This document shows positions 35,834-45,279 of a stretch of DNA of 64,000 nt, one piece after another. The notes under the pieces are model-generated. The model was not told the DNA's origin. It made no database searches and saw only the letters and a program-made list of their open reading frames with translations. A program made the position numbers and the translations under genes. Position 1 is the stretch's first letter; the number at the start of each line of letters is the position of its first letter. This DNA is from Brevibacillus sp. JNUCC-41 (GTDB lineage Bacteria > Bacillota > Bacilli > Bacillales > DSM-1321): the NCBI RefSeq assembly GCF_014844095.1, contig NZ_CP062163.1:4249501-4313500 (forward strand), in the 5' to 3' direction.

Positions 35834-36919
35834 TTATTCAGAGACCCCGGTTTGGAGAATGTCAACTTTGGTTTCTATTTTAATGTCCATCATGGGATAG
35901 ACCTTTCTCCATTGTTCATAGGTCATTTGTTTATTTTTGGCGTGATATTTTTCATTCAATCCAATCGGGTCAAGGGATTTTTTCTGAAAATCTTTAATAA
36001 GATGGTTCGCTTGCTTGGTTATATCATCTTCCATTTCCTTTTCAATTTTTTTTATCATCTTTCTATTGGTAAGGTTGTCACTTCGCATAGATTCCTTGAT
36101 TTGTCCTTTAATTTTGAGCTTAATCGTAATGGACGGATTTCTTTCTGAGGCGGATACATCAAAACTTGATCCGCTTCGTATACTTTCCACTACGATATAG
36201 CTACTTTTCTTGTCTTTTAATTTAAATTTGTAAATTCCCCGCCTATGGTTTTGAACTAATGTCTTGAAAATGAACATATCATCCGTTCGAACTTTACTGA
36301 CCATTTTATTTTCATGAAACAAGGCCACTCCTGATACTGCAACTTCTTTATTAATTAACTTAAACAAAGGAAGAAACGAATCGCCGCCTGTTTCTAGAGA
36401 GTTTCCTAAAAAAAGATGGAGGTTTGTATCCGGGCCGTTCCCTGTTTCAATTTGTTGATTGATCAAATCCGATAAATAGATTCCGATATTTACATTCGTA
36501 TTTGGTGGTTTTGTATTTACGAAATCCTTGACCTTTCCTTCAACGATGGCCAAAAAGACCCTGTTTCCAAGTTGAGGCTCACGGTAGAGATAGTCGGTCA
36601 GTTCTGTCATTCCTATTTCATGTACGATTTTTTCGCTAAATAAAACGATGCGTGTCTGTCCAAGCATCACCGGTTTATCCGCTTTTTTGGATACGATAGC
36701 CTGAACATCACTCGTTGTTGTCGATGTTCCAGTTAAGATTTGATACTTACCCATCTTGTCCTGTTGGAAGATAGGGATGATGAACATTCCTTCGATTATT
36801 TTATCCTTTCGTATATCGTAGCCAATAGCTTGGGACATATTGACTTCATCAACCACTCTTGGCTCGGCACAGCTGCAAAGGAGGGGAAAAGCCAAGATGA
36901 CAAGAAATAATTTTCTCAT
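35834..36919 (-). CDS. Ger(x)C-family germinant receptor lipoprotein (C subunit)
   Basis: A 361-residue GerAC-type lipoprotein. The N-terminus is a lipoprotein signal with lipobox LCSC (Cys near residue 17). The following body matches Ger(x)C: VDEVNMSQAIGYD, then a central region with VSGVALFHENKMVSKV and a C-terminal WRKVYPMMDIKIET. It is anchored on the inner spore membrane and needed for receptor function. AAGGAGG is just upstream; its ATG overlaps the permease-like subunit gene by four bases. It is the last gene of the A-B-C operon. Confidence 0.92.
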   Translation of the reverse strand: MRKLFLVILAFPLLCSCAEPRVVDEVNMSQAIGYDIRKDKIIEGMFIIPIFQQDKMGKYQILTGTSTTTSDVQAIVSKKADKPVMLGQTRIVLFSEKIVHEIGMTELTDYLYREPQLGNRVFLAIVEGKVKDFVNTKPPNTNVNIGIYLSDLINQQIETGNGPDTNLHLFLGNSLETGGDSFLPLFKLINKEVAVSGVALFHENKMVSKVRTDDMFIFKTLVQNHRRGIYKFKLKDKKSSYIVVESIRSGSSFDVSASERNPSITIKLKIKGQIKESMRSDNLTNRKMIKKIEKEMEDDITKQANHLIKDFQKKSLDPIGLNEKYHAKNKQMTYEQWRKVYPMMDIKIETKVDILQTGVSE

Positions 36920-38007
36920 AAACGTTTCCTCCTTTTCTTTATATAAATGATGGCTAAAAGAAGAGGCAAATATAATGTAAGGAAAAGCACGGCGTATGGA
37001 TTGATGATTTTATTCAATATATATAGGGAATCTTGATCAAAAACAAATATATTAGTGATTAGGATAATAATGGATATCGCCCATAATGGATACTTTTGCT
37101 TAACATTTAATATGCGCTTGATACCCCTGCTGGCAGCCCACAAGCAGATGGTCATGTTGGGTATGACAAAAATGGCCCACCAAGAAACTTCTATATATTC
37201 AAATCGCTGAATAAAGGGCAGTTCGACAATGCTGGTCATTGTAAGTGTCGGCCAGATAGTTAGCTCCAACTGTTTGTGTGAATAAAAAATCAGTGAAACT
37301 AAATAAATGAAAACGGTTAATAAGGTTGTTGTTAATGCCCCTCCATGAGCATATTTTTGTGATGTTTTAGCATCTTTGATGAACGGATAAAACATCAGGA
37401 TCATTTCAAAACCAAGAAAAGTTAAGGAAGTACTTCTCGTTCCCTTCAGTATATCCAATAGATTGTGGTCGAATATAGGGAGCAAATTGGTGAATTCAGA
37501 GTATTTCATGGCATAAAATGGGACAAAGAAAATCCAGTAAGACAAAATGACGCTTAAAAAGGCAATTCCCGTAATTGTACGGAAGCCTCCCGTATTTATA
37601 TAATAGATCAGAAGCAAGAAAACCACTGTAAACGCCCAAGAAGCTACCGCTTCAAACATCCAAACATGTATGACATTTATATAGCTGATAATCATATCCA
37701 TCCCAATGATCATAAAGTAAAGAATGAATAATAGACTGAAAAAATTCCCAATCCATTTTCCGAATGCATGATTATTGGCAGAAATGATATCACCTGGAAC
37801 GATACTTAATATTTTATATATGATCCAGATCAATACATGAACGATCAGTCCGGCAAGTAGTATCGAAATCCAGCCATCAGTTCCCGCCGACTTTGCTAAA
37901 ACTCTTTGAAAACTTAAAACGCCTACTCCCGTTTGCATGGAATGCACTAAAAAAAACACATAGAACGGTGATACCTTATATTTTTCATTAACACCAGCTT
38001 GGTTCAT
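36916..38007 (-). CDS. Germinant receptor B subunit (GerAB-type, APC-superfamily permease)
   Basis: A 363-residue integral membrane protein with about 10 helices in the spore germination permease family. Marks are SPFYVFFLVHSMQTGVGVLSF near the N-terminus, WISILLAGLIVHVLIW and the region IFDHNLLDILKGTRSTSLTF near residue 190. GerAB proteins bind amino-acid or sugar germinants in the spore inner membrane. GAGGGG is present upstream of ATG 38007. The gene lies between the A and C subunits; the ligand cannot be read from sequence. Confidence 0.92.
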   Translation of the reverse strand: MNQAGVNEKYKVSPFYVFFLVHSMQTGVGVLSFQRVLAKSAGTDGWISILLAGLIVHVLIWIIYKILSIVPGDIISANNHAFGKWIGNFFSLLFILYFMIIGMDMIISYINVIHVWMFEAVASWAFTVVFLLLIYYINTGGFRTITGIAFLSVILSYWIFFVPFYAMKYSEFTNLLPIFDHNLLDILKGTRSTSLTFLGFEMILMFYPFIKDAKTSQKYAHGGALTTTLLTVFIYLVSLIFYSHKQLELTIWPTLTMTSIVELPFIQRFEYIEVSWWAIFVIPNMTICLWAASRGIKRILNVKQKYPLWAISIIILITNIFVFDQDSLYILNKIINPYAVLFLTLYLPLLLAIIYIKKRRKRL

Positions 38008-38026
38008 ACAGGCCCCTCATTTAAGA

Positions 38027-39553
38027 TCATTCATTAAAATCATTTTTTTTGATTCTTGCTTTTTTTGGATGTGGCTGTCTGGATCTATCATCAGGACGTA
38101 AATTTACAGGCCGCGACTTGAAAATATTAAAGGGAAGACGTACAAAGCTGTCTTTCCAATCTTTCATACGAAATGGGTATATGGGTTCAAGGTACGGGTG
38201 TCCCATTGACGTTAATTTGATAAGGTGGGTTATCAAAAACACGGCCGTAATGATTATGCCAAGTCCCCCCCAAATTTGGGCTCCCACTAAAAAGGGGAAC
38301 CGCAACAGCCGTATGGCATTACCCATTTTGTAAATAGGAGTAACAAATGATGCCAATGCCGAGAGGGCAACGATGATCAACAAGATATTACTGGTCAAAC
38401 CAGCAACAACGGCTGCTTGACCGATTACGATACCGCCGACGATACCTAATGTCTGACCCACCTTTGTTGGTAGCCTGGCAGCCGCTTCCCGTAATAGCTC
38501 TATGGAAATCTCCAAGAATAATGCTTCGATCAATGGCTGAAATGGGATTAAGTTCCTTGAAGTGACGATCGTTTCCAAAAGATCTTTAGGGATCAGTTCA
38601 TAGTGATAAGTAAGAACGGCTACATAAATAGGAGTGGCAAATATCGAAAAAGCGACCGCGAATATCCTTAATAACCTGAAAGCAGATGCCGGAACCCAAG
38701 GCATATTATAATCTTCCATGGTGATAAAGTATTCCAACAAAATGGTTGGTGTAATGAGTACTGAGGATGACCTATCGATTAACAAGGCTACTTTACCTTC
38801 AGCCAGTGCACTTGCGATGCGATCAGGCCTTTCCGTATTTAGAAAAAGGGGAAATAAGGTATTTGAATTATCATATAGCATTTGCGCGAGATTGGACCCA
38901 TCCAATATTTCATCAAATTCTATGTCATTGATCCTTTGTATAACATTATCTACATTTTCCTGGTCAACGATTCCTTCTATTGATAACACTGCCACTTTTG
39001 TTTTAGACAATGACCCCACAGTCTTTTCACTTACTTGCAATCCAGGGATAGGCAGCCTTTTTCTAACTAGATTCAGATTAATATCAATATCCTCGACAAA
39101 CGCTTCTTGAGCACTTATGATCCCAAATTCGAGTTCAGGCTTCGCAACTTGTCTTCCTTTTTGGGCTGCAACATTGATTAAAAGGCATTCATCAAGATTT
39201 CCATCTAAGCGAAGTGCAATTTCGCCTCTCATTATCCTTTCTTCGATTACAATCTTGGTACTGGTAATCAGTGTATTTTCAATAGGTACGTTTTCCTTTA
39301 TTTGCTCCAAATTTATCGTTTCCAGAGTCGGTATGACAGAAAGAATACTTTCGTGAAGCTCCTTTGCATCGATTAAAGAGCGATAAAAGGATACCCAATA
39401 TCCTATGCCATTATATGTTCCTTGATGGTTTACGAAATCAGTGGATGAAGAAAGGGTATTGAAAAGGTCCCTTACTTCCGAAACTTTATTTAATTCATCA
39501 TTTTTATCGTTTGGTTGATTGGTTTTTTTTTTGAACTTTCCGCGGTTAAACAA
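38027..39553 (-). CDS. Germinant receptor A subunit (GerAA-type)
   Basis: A 508-residue GerAA family protein. A soluble N-terminal region of about 270 residues is followed by several membrane helices and a charged C-terminal tail. Family marks include LDGNLDECLLINV near residue 115, DRSSSVLITPTILLEYF near 265 and FQPLIEALFLEISIELLREA near 335. It probably starts at TTG 39553, eight bases after GAGGTGA. It is the first gene of a minus-strand gerA-B-C operon, expected to be forespore-expressed (SigG). No convincing SigG promoter could be picked out by eye. Confidence 0.92.
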   Translation of the reverse strand: MFNRGKFKKKTNQPNDKNDELNKVSEVRDLFNTLSSSTDFVNHQGTYNGIGYWVSFYRSLIDAKELHESILSVIPTLETINLEQIKENVPIENTLITSTKIVIEERIMRGEIALRLDGNLDECLLINVAAQKGRQVAKPELEFGIISAQEAFVEDIDINLNLVRKRLPIPGLQVSEKTVGSLSKTKVAVLSIEGIVDQENVDNVIQRINDIEFDEILDGSNLAQMLYDNSNTLFPLFLNTERPDRIASALAEGKVALLIDRSSSVLITPTILLEYFITMEDYNMPWVPASAFRLLRIFAVAFSIFATPIYVAVLTYHYELIPKDLLETIVTSRNLIPFQPLIEALFLEISIELLREAAARLPTKVGQTLGIVGGIVIGQAAVVAGLTSNILLIIVALSALASFVTPIYKMGNAIRLLRFPFLVGAQIWGGLGIIITAVFLITHLIKLTSMGHPYLEPIYPFRMKDWKDSFVRLPFNIFKSRPVNLRPDDRSRQPHPKKARIKKNDFNE

Positions 39554-39740
39554 ATGTTGTCACCTCTAATCTAAAGCTAGTTATCCTAGCATTTGCAATT
39601 TAATTACAAATTAACCATTTCCATATTAAATTGGATCAAAAGAAGGACTAATTGAAATCTGAATTGGATATGCAGGATGATGAAGTTTTTAAGCGGATTT
39701 TCATTCCCGGTTATGGAGTTTCGGCTTTTTCCTATTTGTC

Positions 39741-40399
39741 AATGGAACGATGGATTATCCAGCATTCAATGAAATAGTCCTGGATTTATCGGCTGTGAGG
39801 TCGAATCAAGGCACACGGTTTCCAGCGAGATGCTGGTCATTTCAAAAATCTGTTCAGTCAGGGAGCAGGATGTGGAAACATACGAAACAGCCAAAGAGCA
39901 TATTTTTGACGGAAAAACGCTTTTATTTATAGATGGAATGGCAAATGGTTTTGTCTTGCACCTGAAAAGGAAAAAAACCGAACGTTTGGTGAACCTTCTA
40001 CGGAGAGGGTAGTCGTTTCCATTCAGGCCGTTGATATTAGGGGCGGGAAATTTTGGAGGGTGCAGGGGTGATCAACAATTCAAAGTTGGTCGGGGTCATG
40101 AATGATGAAGATATAGTTGCATTAAATTGTTTGAATGGTGAGGTAAAGGGAGGAATAATGAAGCGGTCCAACACGGTAAACCATTAAGTATTGAAGTGAT
40201 CAATAGGACAAGGAAGAAAATCAAGACGGAATTGAACCGGAATCATTTGACGATCAATATTAGGTATGTCGAAGATCAGCATCCAAAGTTTCGGGAGAAA
40301 AATAAGAAGAAATGGGACGGAATTTTCAGTAATGCTGTCATTCATTATGAAGTGGATATTAGGGTCGAAGATGTCGTTTCAAAAGGAGGGATAAAGTGA
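39741..40399 (+). pseudogene. Collapsed second germinant receptor operon (GerA N-part joined to GerC C-part)
   Basis: Plus-strand fragments resemble a different ger operon from the intact one. Around 39830-40010 the sequence reads VREQDVETYETAKEHIFDG, KTLLFIDGMANGFVLHLK and, after a frame change, RTFGEPSTERVV, which are GerAA N-domain hallmarks. From 40068 it reads KLVGVMNDEDIVALNCLNGE and, after another shift, KPLSIEVINRTRKKIK and HPKFREKNKKKWDGIFSNAV, which are GerC C-terminal features. The membrane half of A, all of B and the first half of C are missing. Several frameshifts and a large deletion make it dead. It faces the living operon head to head. Confidence 0.75.
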
Positions 40400-40410
40400 C
40401 TGGTAAAAAG

Positions 40411-40435
40411 AAAACCTTCCAAATGGGAAGGTTTT
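40411..40435. terminator. Bidirectional terminator between the ger remnant and the amine oxidase gene
   Basis: AAAACCTTCC pairs with GGAAGGTTTT around a short loop, with T runs on either strand. It lies 36 nt beyond the amine oxidase stop and just after the ger remnant. Confidence 0.85.
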
Positions 40436-40470
40436 ATGCCTAGTGCCCTTTAGTTGATTGATTGGCTATT

Positions 40471-41958
40471 TTAAAAAGGCTCATTGAATGTTCTAGGCAG
40501 ACTCGTCACTTCATGTGCAACCCTGATGCCGGATTGAACGGCTCCTTCAATCCATGCTGGAACTGTTGATGTATGCTCACCGGCAAAATGGACCCTTCCT
40601 TCAGGTGTTGGGATATATGGAAACAAGTCCGTTTCCTGACCAGGTTTAAACATGGAGAAAGCACCGTATGAATACTGATTCATTGTCCAGCTATAAGAGG
40701 CCCCTGATAAAAAATGATCGTATACTTGTTTTCCATGGACCTGAGCCAAATTTTTCAATGCGTGTTGTATACGGTCTTTCTCAGGAAGTATATCCCACAA
40801 AGTGGCATCATCTTCCCATGTATAACTTGCTAAGATGAGACCGGATTCACTTTGATTGCTCGTTTGCCTGGGGTAATAAGAAAATCTAATGGGTAAATCG
40901 GTGGTCAATTTACCACCGAAGATTCCTTCTTTTTCCCAAAACCTATGTGTAAACTGAAGTCCGATTTTCGTGGACGCAGCATAATGGAGCTCCCTTATTG
41001 CCTTCCACTTATTATGGGAAAAGGAGTTCCGGGGTTCAATATCTATAAATTGCAACAATTGAAGTGGGATAGTCACGATGGCAAGGTCACCGGTAACTGT
41101 TAAGGGGTTTTGGCTTTGAGTATGTTTAGAGTGGATGGTTACTTGATTATCATGTTGGATGATCTTTGTCACTTCATATCTGAAGTTGAGATTATCCTTC
41201 AGTTCCGGTACAAAAGCATAAGGAAGCCGATCGTTTCCCCCTTCGATTGCAAAAAATTCTATGTCTGGATTTAAGAGTGGCATAATCTCCCGAAGTATGG
41301 CAGTAAAAGAAAGTTCCGGGAATCCTTCTAATCCCATTAAGACTTTGATGCTTTCAATCGCCCCTGTTGAAAGACTCATACCTACTGGATTGTACTGCAA
41401 AAAGAAGCTCATGGAGTATTTATCAAACTCTTTTATGACTATTTCCCAATTTCTACGTGGGTTTTGAATGATGAAGTCAGTCACAGGCTTAATTGCCATG
41501 TTGAGTAATTCTTCAGCTGTTTTACCTCTTTCATGGGGAGCTACAGGGTACCTGAGTATATCCGGGTTCCGTTGATATATGGCAGCGGTTGTCTTGATTC
41601 CGTTGGCATAAATTGGATCATTAGGAGTCGCATTAACAAAAGTGTTGACTCGTAAACCATACTTCTTGATGTATTCAACAACTAAGTAATGATAATTCGG
41701 AATGCGCATGGCACCGGCTTCAAGGTAGGAACCTTCTGAAAATGGTTCACGTATGGTCAAGACACGTCCTCCGACCCTCCCGGTTGCTTCCAATATCGTA
41801 ACCTCATGCCCTGCTTGTTTTAAAAGGGATGCTGCAACCAATCCAGACATGCCGGCACCAATGATAATGATTTTTTTGGGGATCTGGGAAGGCCCCAGGC
41901 CATTTCTGATAACAGCAAGCATTTGATCGGGTGATAGCGGATCTTTGAAAAAGGACAA
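40471..41958 (-). CDS. Flavin-containing monoamine oxidase / L-amino-acid oxidase-like protein
   Basis: A 495-residue FAD amine oxidase. The dinucleotide-binding motif KIIIIGAGMSGLVAASLL starts near residue 29, with ILEATGRVGGR following, and the C-terminal FAD site GRVHFAGEHTS and PAWIEGAVQSG is intact. The family oxidises primary amines or L-amino acids to imines with H2O2 release. The start is TTG 41958, with GAGAGGAG upstream; no signal peptide is obvious. Neighbours are decayed genes, so no pathway context helps. L-amino acid oxidase is the closest general type. Confidence 0.85.
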   Translation of the reverse strand: MSFFKDPLSPDQMLAVIRNGLGPSQIPKKIIIIGAGMSGLVAASLLKQAGHEVTILEATGRVGGRVLTIREPFSEGSYLEAGAMRIPNYHYLVVEYIKKYGLRVNTFVNATPNDPIYANGIKTTAAIYQRNPDILRYPVAPHERGKTAEELLNMAIKPVTDFIIQNPRRNWEIVIKEFDKYSMSFFLQYNPVGMSLSTGAIESIKVLMGLEGFPELSFTAILREIMPLLNPDIEFFAIEGGNDRLPYAFVPELKDNLNFRYEVTKIIQHDNQVTIHSKHTQSQNPLTVTGDLAIVTIPLQLLQFIDIEPRNSFSHNKWKAIRELHYAASTKIGLQFTHRFWEKEGIFGGKLTTDLPIRFSYYPRQTSNQSESGLILASYTWEDDATLWDILPEKDRIQHALKNLAQVHGKQVYDHFLSGASYSWTMNQYSYGAFSMFKPGQETDLFPYIPTPEGRVHFAGEHTSTVPAWIEGAVQSGIRVAHEVTSLPRTFNEPF

Positions 41959-42364
41959 AGTGTTGTTCTCCTCTCTTGTTACACTTCCTATATGGGATTT
42001 ATGCTATCTTATTCCTATTGGGTTACCAATTATGAAGAATCTTCAATAATTTGTCATGCTTGATTATTGCTATCATATTCCTCTAGGTTTATCCTTTATG
42101 TGGAATACTCAATTATTAGATAATTTAAAGGGGCAGAAGATGAAAATGTTGATATATTGTTAATAAATGATGCCATTTTTTCGGAAGCTAACTATCTAAA
42201 GACTACGTATGATCGAGACGAATTTAATTTAGAAAGTTATAGAAGAAGTGTTCAGCTTTTCTGAACAATAACGAAGAATCTATTCGCAACCTTATTTCGA
42301 AAAAAACAGAGGTTTTTATTATAGTATTCCGTATCAATCGATAGAAACATAGAGCGAAGTTATA
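41959..42364. other. Gene-poor AT-rich gap with a possible gene fragment
   Basis: No intact gene. Around 42134-42265 an open stretch without a start codon reads ENVDILLINDAIFSEANYLK and YDRDEFNLESYRRSV before a stop. Its beginning vaguely resembles nucleotidyltransferase or kinase strands, but I do not recognise it. It is probably part of the decayed zone. Confidence 0.35.
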
Positions 42365-43466
42365 TTGCTTTTGCCCTTAAAGGATCATTTTAAACGTTTG
42401 TACATAGGAGTTAATCTGGGGGTTGTTAGTATCAAAACACAAAATATCATTATTCAAAAGCTTATGGAAGATTATAATGTAACTGGATTAAGCATTGCAG
42501 CAATTGATGGTGGTAACATAAGAAGTACAGAATGCTTCGGTTTCCTTGAAGCGGAAACAGATAAAAGTGTGGAAAGTAATTCTATTTTTAGTGCCTGTTC
42601 AATCAGTAAATTTTTAACCTCAATTCTAGTGATGAAATTGACGGAACAAAGTATTCTTGATTTAGATGAAAATGTAAATGAAAAACTTTTATCGTGGAAG
42701 GTTCCTCATAATGAACTAAATAAAAATAAGAAAGTTACCTTAAGAAATTTACTGAGTCACCAATCTGGTGTTATTGACCCCGCAGGAAGTTTTATTGATC
42801 TCAATTCGAGGATGGATAACCCCACAATGGTCGAGATATTAGAAGGAAGAACACCCTATTGTAAAGCTCCTATTGAAATTAAGTATGAACCTGGGAGCAC
42901 CTTTCAATATTCAGACGCAGGTTTTTGCATTATACAGCTTTTGATAGAAGACGTTACTGGAAAACCTTTTAAGGAAGTAATGAATGAACATATTTTTCAC
43001 CCATTATATGGAAAATAGCATATTTGAACTTCCAACATCAGAAGCAACCAAAAAATATTTCTCTTGCGGTCACAACAAAAGTGGAGAATTAGTAAATGGA
43101 AAATATCCAATTTATCCATATCCAGCAGCTTCTGGGTTATGGACAACGCCTACAGATTTAGCTCTTTTGGTCATTGAATTAATGAATGCTTTAAATGGTG
43201 AGAGTAAGCTTAAGCTTTCAGTATGTAAAGCAATTGAAGTTATAAATCCCCAAGGTTGTAAGGAGTGGACTGGGCTAGGAGTTTTCCTAAATAAAAACGA
43301 AAAGGGAATTGAAATTTCATCTCTTGGTTGGGGTGTTGGTTTTCAATGTATGATGGTGGCTTATCCTTATTTAGAAACGGGAGTAGTCATAATGATAAAT
43401 ACCGATCTAGGTGTTCATCAATTAAAAGGTATTATTGGTGAAGTCTACAATGCTTATCCTTTTTAA
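42365..43466 (+). pseudogene. Serine hydrolase (beta-lactamase/PBP4-type) gene split by a frameshift
   Basis: Two overlapping frames together encode one class C beta-lactamase-like protein. The first part carries the SxxK motif (SISK in FSACSISKFLTSI) and the YSN-like YSDAGF; it ends at TAG 43016-43018. The second resumes in another frame with MENSIFELPTSEATKKY. One missing base near 43008 explains the break (HIFHPL joined to MENSIF). The N-terminal start is unclear: TTG 42365 lacks a ribosome binding site, while GGGGG at 42418-42422 precedes an ATC at 42431. It could be a recent mutation or a sequencing indel. The second motif has Asp where most relatives have Asn. Confidence 0.75.
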
Positions 43467-43524
43467 ATATTTGCTATTCAGCAAACGATGGCTTTAATGG
43501 AATAACCGGATCACTTGCATTATC

Positions 43525-43557
43525 ACGCTTAGAGTAAAAATGCTCTGAGCGTTTTTT
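43525..43557 (+). terminator. rho-independent terminator after the split serine hydrolase
   Basis: ACGCT-AGAG pairs with CTCT-AGCGT with one mismatch around a short loop, followed by TTTTTT. Confidence 0.8.
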
Positions 43558-43581
43558 AGTACACCGAAGCACCAAAGCTGG

Positions 43582-43966
43582 TTAACTTCTGAACGTCTCA
43601 ACAGGATGATAATTAGATTTTTGGCAAGCTGAAATAAGCATTTGTTCAACTCGTTTATCAAATGCCATATTCTTTCCTATTTCTTGCCAGCGAAACCGGT
43701 AAAGGTAATTATCAAGATCTTGGGTAAAATAACACCCTCAATCATAAACCTCATATATTCCACCCTTTTTCTGGGGTATTTAGAGCCTGGAAATGAGTAT
43801 TAGTCATATCATTGAAGGATTTACTGCAATCCCTACATAAATAGCGTTGCCTTAAACGATATTTCCCATTACGTTTTACAGATGTACTTCCAAATGATAA
43901 GCAAGCTGCGGATTCTCGGAACACTAGGCTACGTACGCCATAGTGTTTTAAGGATAAAAAGCTCAA
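43582..43966 (-). mobile_element. IS1595-family transposase remnant with internal deletion
   Basis: The minus strand holds both ends of an IS1595-type transposase. The 5' part (43751-43966) has the zinc-ribbon pattern STSVKRNGKYRLRQRYLC, CRDCSKSFNDMTNT and PEKGW. The 3' part (43582 to about 43735) reads PKILDNYLYRFRWQEI and KRVEQMLISACQKSNYHPVE before the stop. The catalytic DDE core, about 200 residues, is deleted between them, and the first Cys pair of the ribbon is altered (ACLSFG). Terminal inverted repeats were not recognised. It is a fossil element in the decayed region. Confidence 0.7.
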
Positions 43967-44046
43967 AATTGTATCATAATATAACCATATACTAAAAGTT
44001 TACATAGGTGATGATTTCAGCTCCCATGTTTTAGGAGGACGGGTTT

Positions 44047-44553
44047 ATAGAAGCAAAATATTGCAGAGAATCAAGGGTGATAAGAACGAGTCGTATATTT
44101 CCAAATGATGTGAACAATCATAATACATTATTTGGCGGCAGATTAATGAGTGATGTCGATCAAGTTGCATCGATTTCGGCAGCACGTCATAGTCGAAGTG
44201 AATGTGTAACTGCTTCAACAGATTCCGTTGACTTTTTACATCCCATTCGTACAACAGATTCAGTGTGTTTTATATCTTATGTGGCATGGACCGGCACATC
44301 TTCAATGGAGGTTTTTGTGAAAATTATTGCTGAAGATTTAAAAAGCAGTGTTCGTAGAATTGCAGCGACTGCTCTATTAACATTTGTTGCACTTGATGAG
44401 CATAAACGTCCAACACGCGTTCCAAAAGTTATTCCGGAGACAGAAGAAGAAAAAAAATTACATGAAACGGCATTAGATCGGGCAAGTATGCGGCAACAAA
44501 GAAAACAAAAAAGCAAAGATGTGGCTATGTTTTTAAGCGTAGATTATCCTTAA
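44047..44553 (+). CDS. Acyl-CoA thioesterase (hot-dog fold, YkhA/YciA type), apparent ATA start
   Basis: A cytoplasmic acyl-CoA hydrolase of 168 residues if begun at ATA 44047. The active-site region NNHNTLFGGRLMSDVDQVA and ASTDSVDFLHPI, AWTGTSSMEVFVKI and LTFVALDEHKRPTRVP are typical. The usual N-terminus of the family (KESR followed by TSRIFPND) is present only if translation begins at or before ATA 44047, and GGAGG at 44034-44038 stands eight bases from it. The first standard start, GTG 44077, has no proper ribosome binding site and would cut ten residues. A strong terminator follows. Confidence 0.8.
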   Translation: MEAKYCRESRVIRTSRIFPNDVNNHNTLFGGRLMSDVDQVASISAARHSRSECVTASTDSVDFLHPIRTTDSVCFISYVAWTGTSSMEVFVKIIAEDLKSSVRRIAATALLTFVALDEHKRPTRVPKVIPETEEEKKLHETALDRASMRQQRKQKSKDVAMFLSVDYP

Positions 44554-44615
44554 CTTTCATATAGTGACTTAAAGTGGCAATCCTCAACAATATCGATCAA
44601 GTTGAACACTCCCGC

Positions 44616-44661
44616 AAAGACACACATAGACTACTATATTGTAGTGTATATGTGTCTTTTT
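44616..44661 (+). terminator. rho-independent terminator after the thioesterase gene
   Basis: AAAGACACA pairs with TGTGTCTTT, with ACTAC/GTAGT pairing further in, followed by a T run. Confidence 0.88.
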
Positions 44662-44757
44662 TATTGAAGGAATTATAAAAATGAATACATAGTTCTTTAG
44701 AGGAGCAATCCTCAAAAGTGTTATCGATGGTGTTTTTACGGTGATCCGTTCGTTGCG

Positions 44758-45169
44758 CGGAACCATAAATTAATAGGCAGTTCTGGCAAGCCAAAAGGTT
44801 TGGACGGAGGTTTTTATGTGAAATCTATTATCTTTGCTGATGTGACGAACGAAATAACGATATAACAAAAAGAGATCTTTCGACCGGTCTGCATAATGTT
44901 TGTTTTTGACGGTGCCGAAGAAGCAATTTAGATTGCAAACGACAAACCGTATTGATTGGCAGCCTATGTACCAAGCGGGGAAATAAAGAAAGAACGTGCT
45001 GTATATTGTATTCGGGCCGGATAGGTGTATTGGTGGAGGCGGAGTAAACATCTTCGAAATGACGGCACCTAAGCAGGGGTAGGAAGCGATCAAACGGAGT
45101 AGACATATCCCAATAATAACCTCGATAGAATATTTAAATAGAACAATCAACAAAAACATCATCAAGTAA
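44758..45169 (+). pseudogene. C-terminal remnant of an aldehyde dehydrogenase gene with in-frame stops
   Basis: The plus strand reads as an ALDH C-terminal third: SSGKPKGLDGGFYVKSIIF, ADVTNEITI, then a stop, QKEIFRPV, EEAI, a stop, IANDKPY, a stop, LAAYVPSGEIKKERAV and IRAG. After a frame change GGGVNIFEMTAPKQG appears where PFGGYKQSG is expected. Stops fall where Ala, Glu, Gly and Thr are usual. The N-terminal half with the catalytic Cys is absent. Together with the IS remnant and the split hydrolase it marks a zone of gene loss just upstream of the oxidase genes. Confidence 0.72.
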
Positions 45170-45279
45170 AATACTGTCTTTCTGCAAAACCATGAAAATT
45201 TAGTTTGTGGAATATTATTAAATATTTTCCTTTACAGAGGAGATACTACCAAGAGACAAAGGTTGGAAAGGAAGACAGT

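Noticed and set aside
44770..45165. A 131-codon minus-strand open frame
   Set aside because: It lies antisense to the aldehyde dehydrogenase remnant, which accounts for the sequence.
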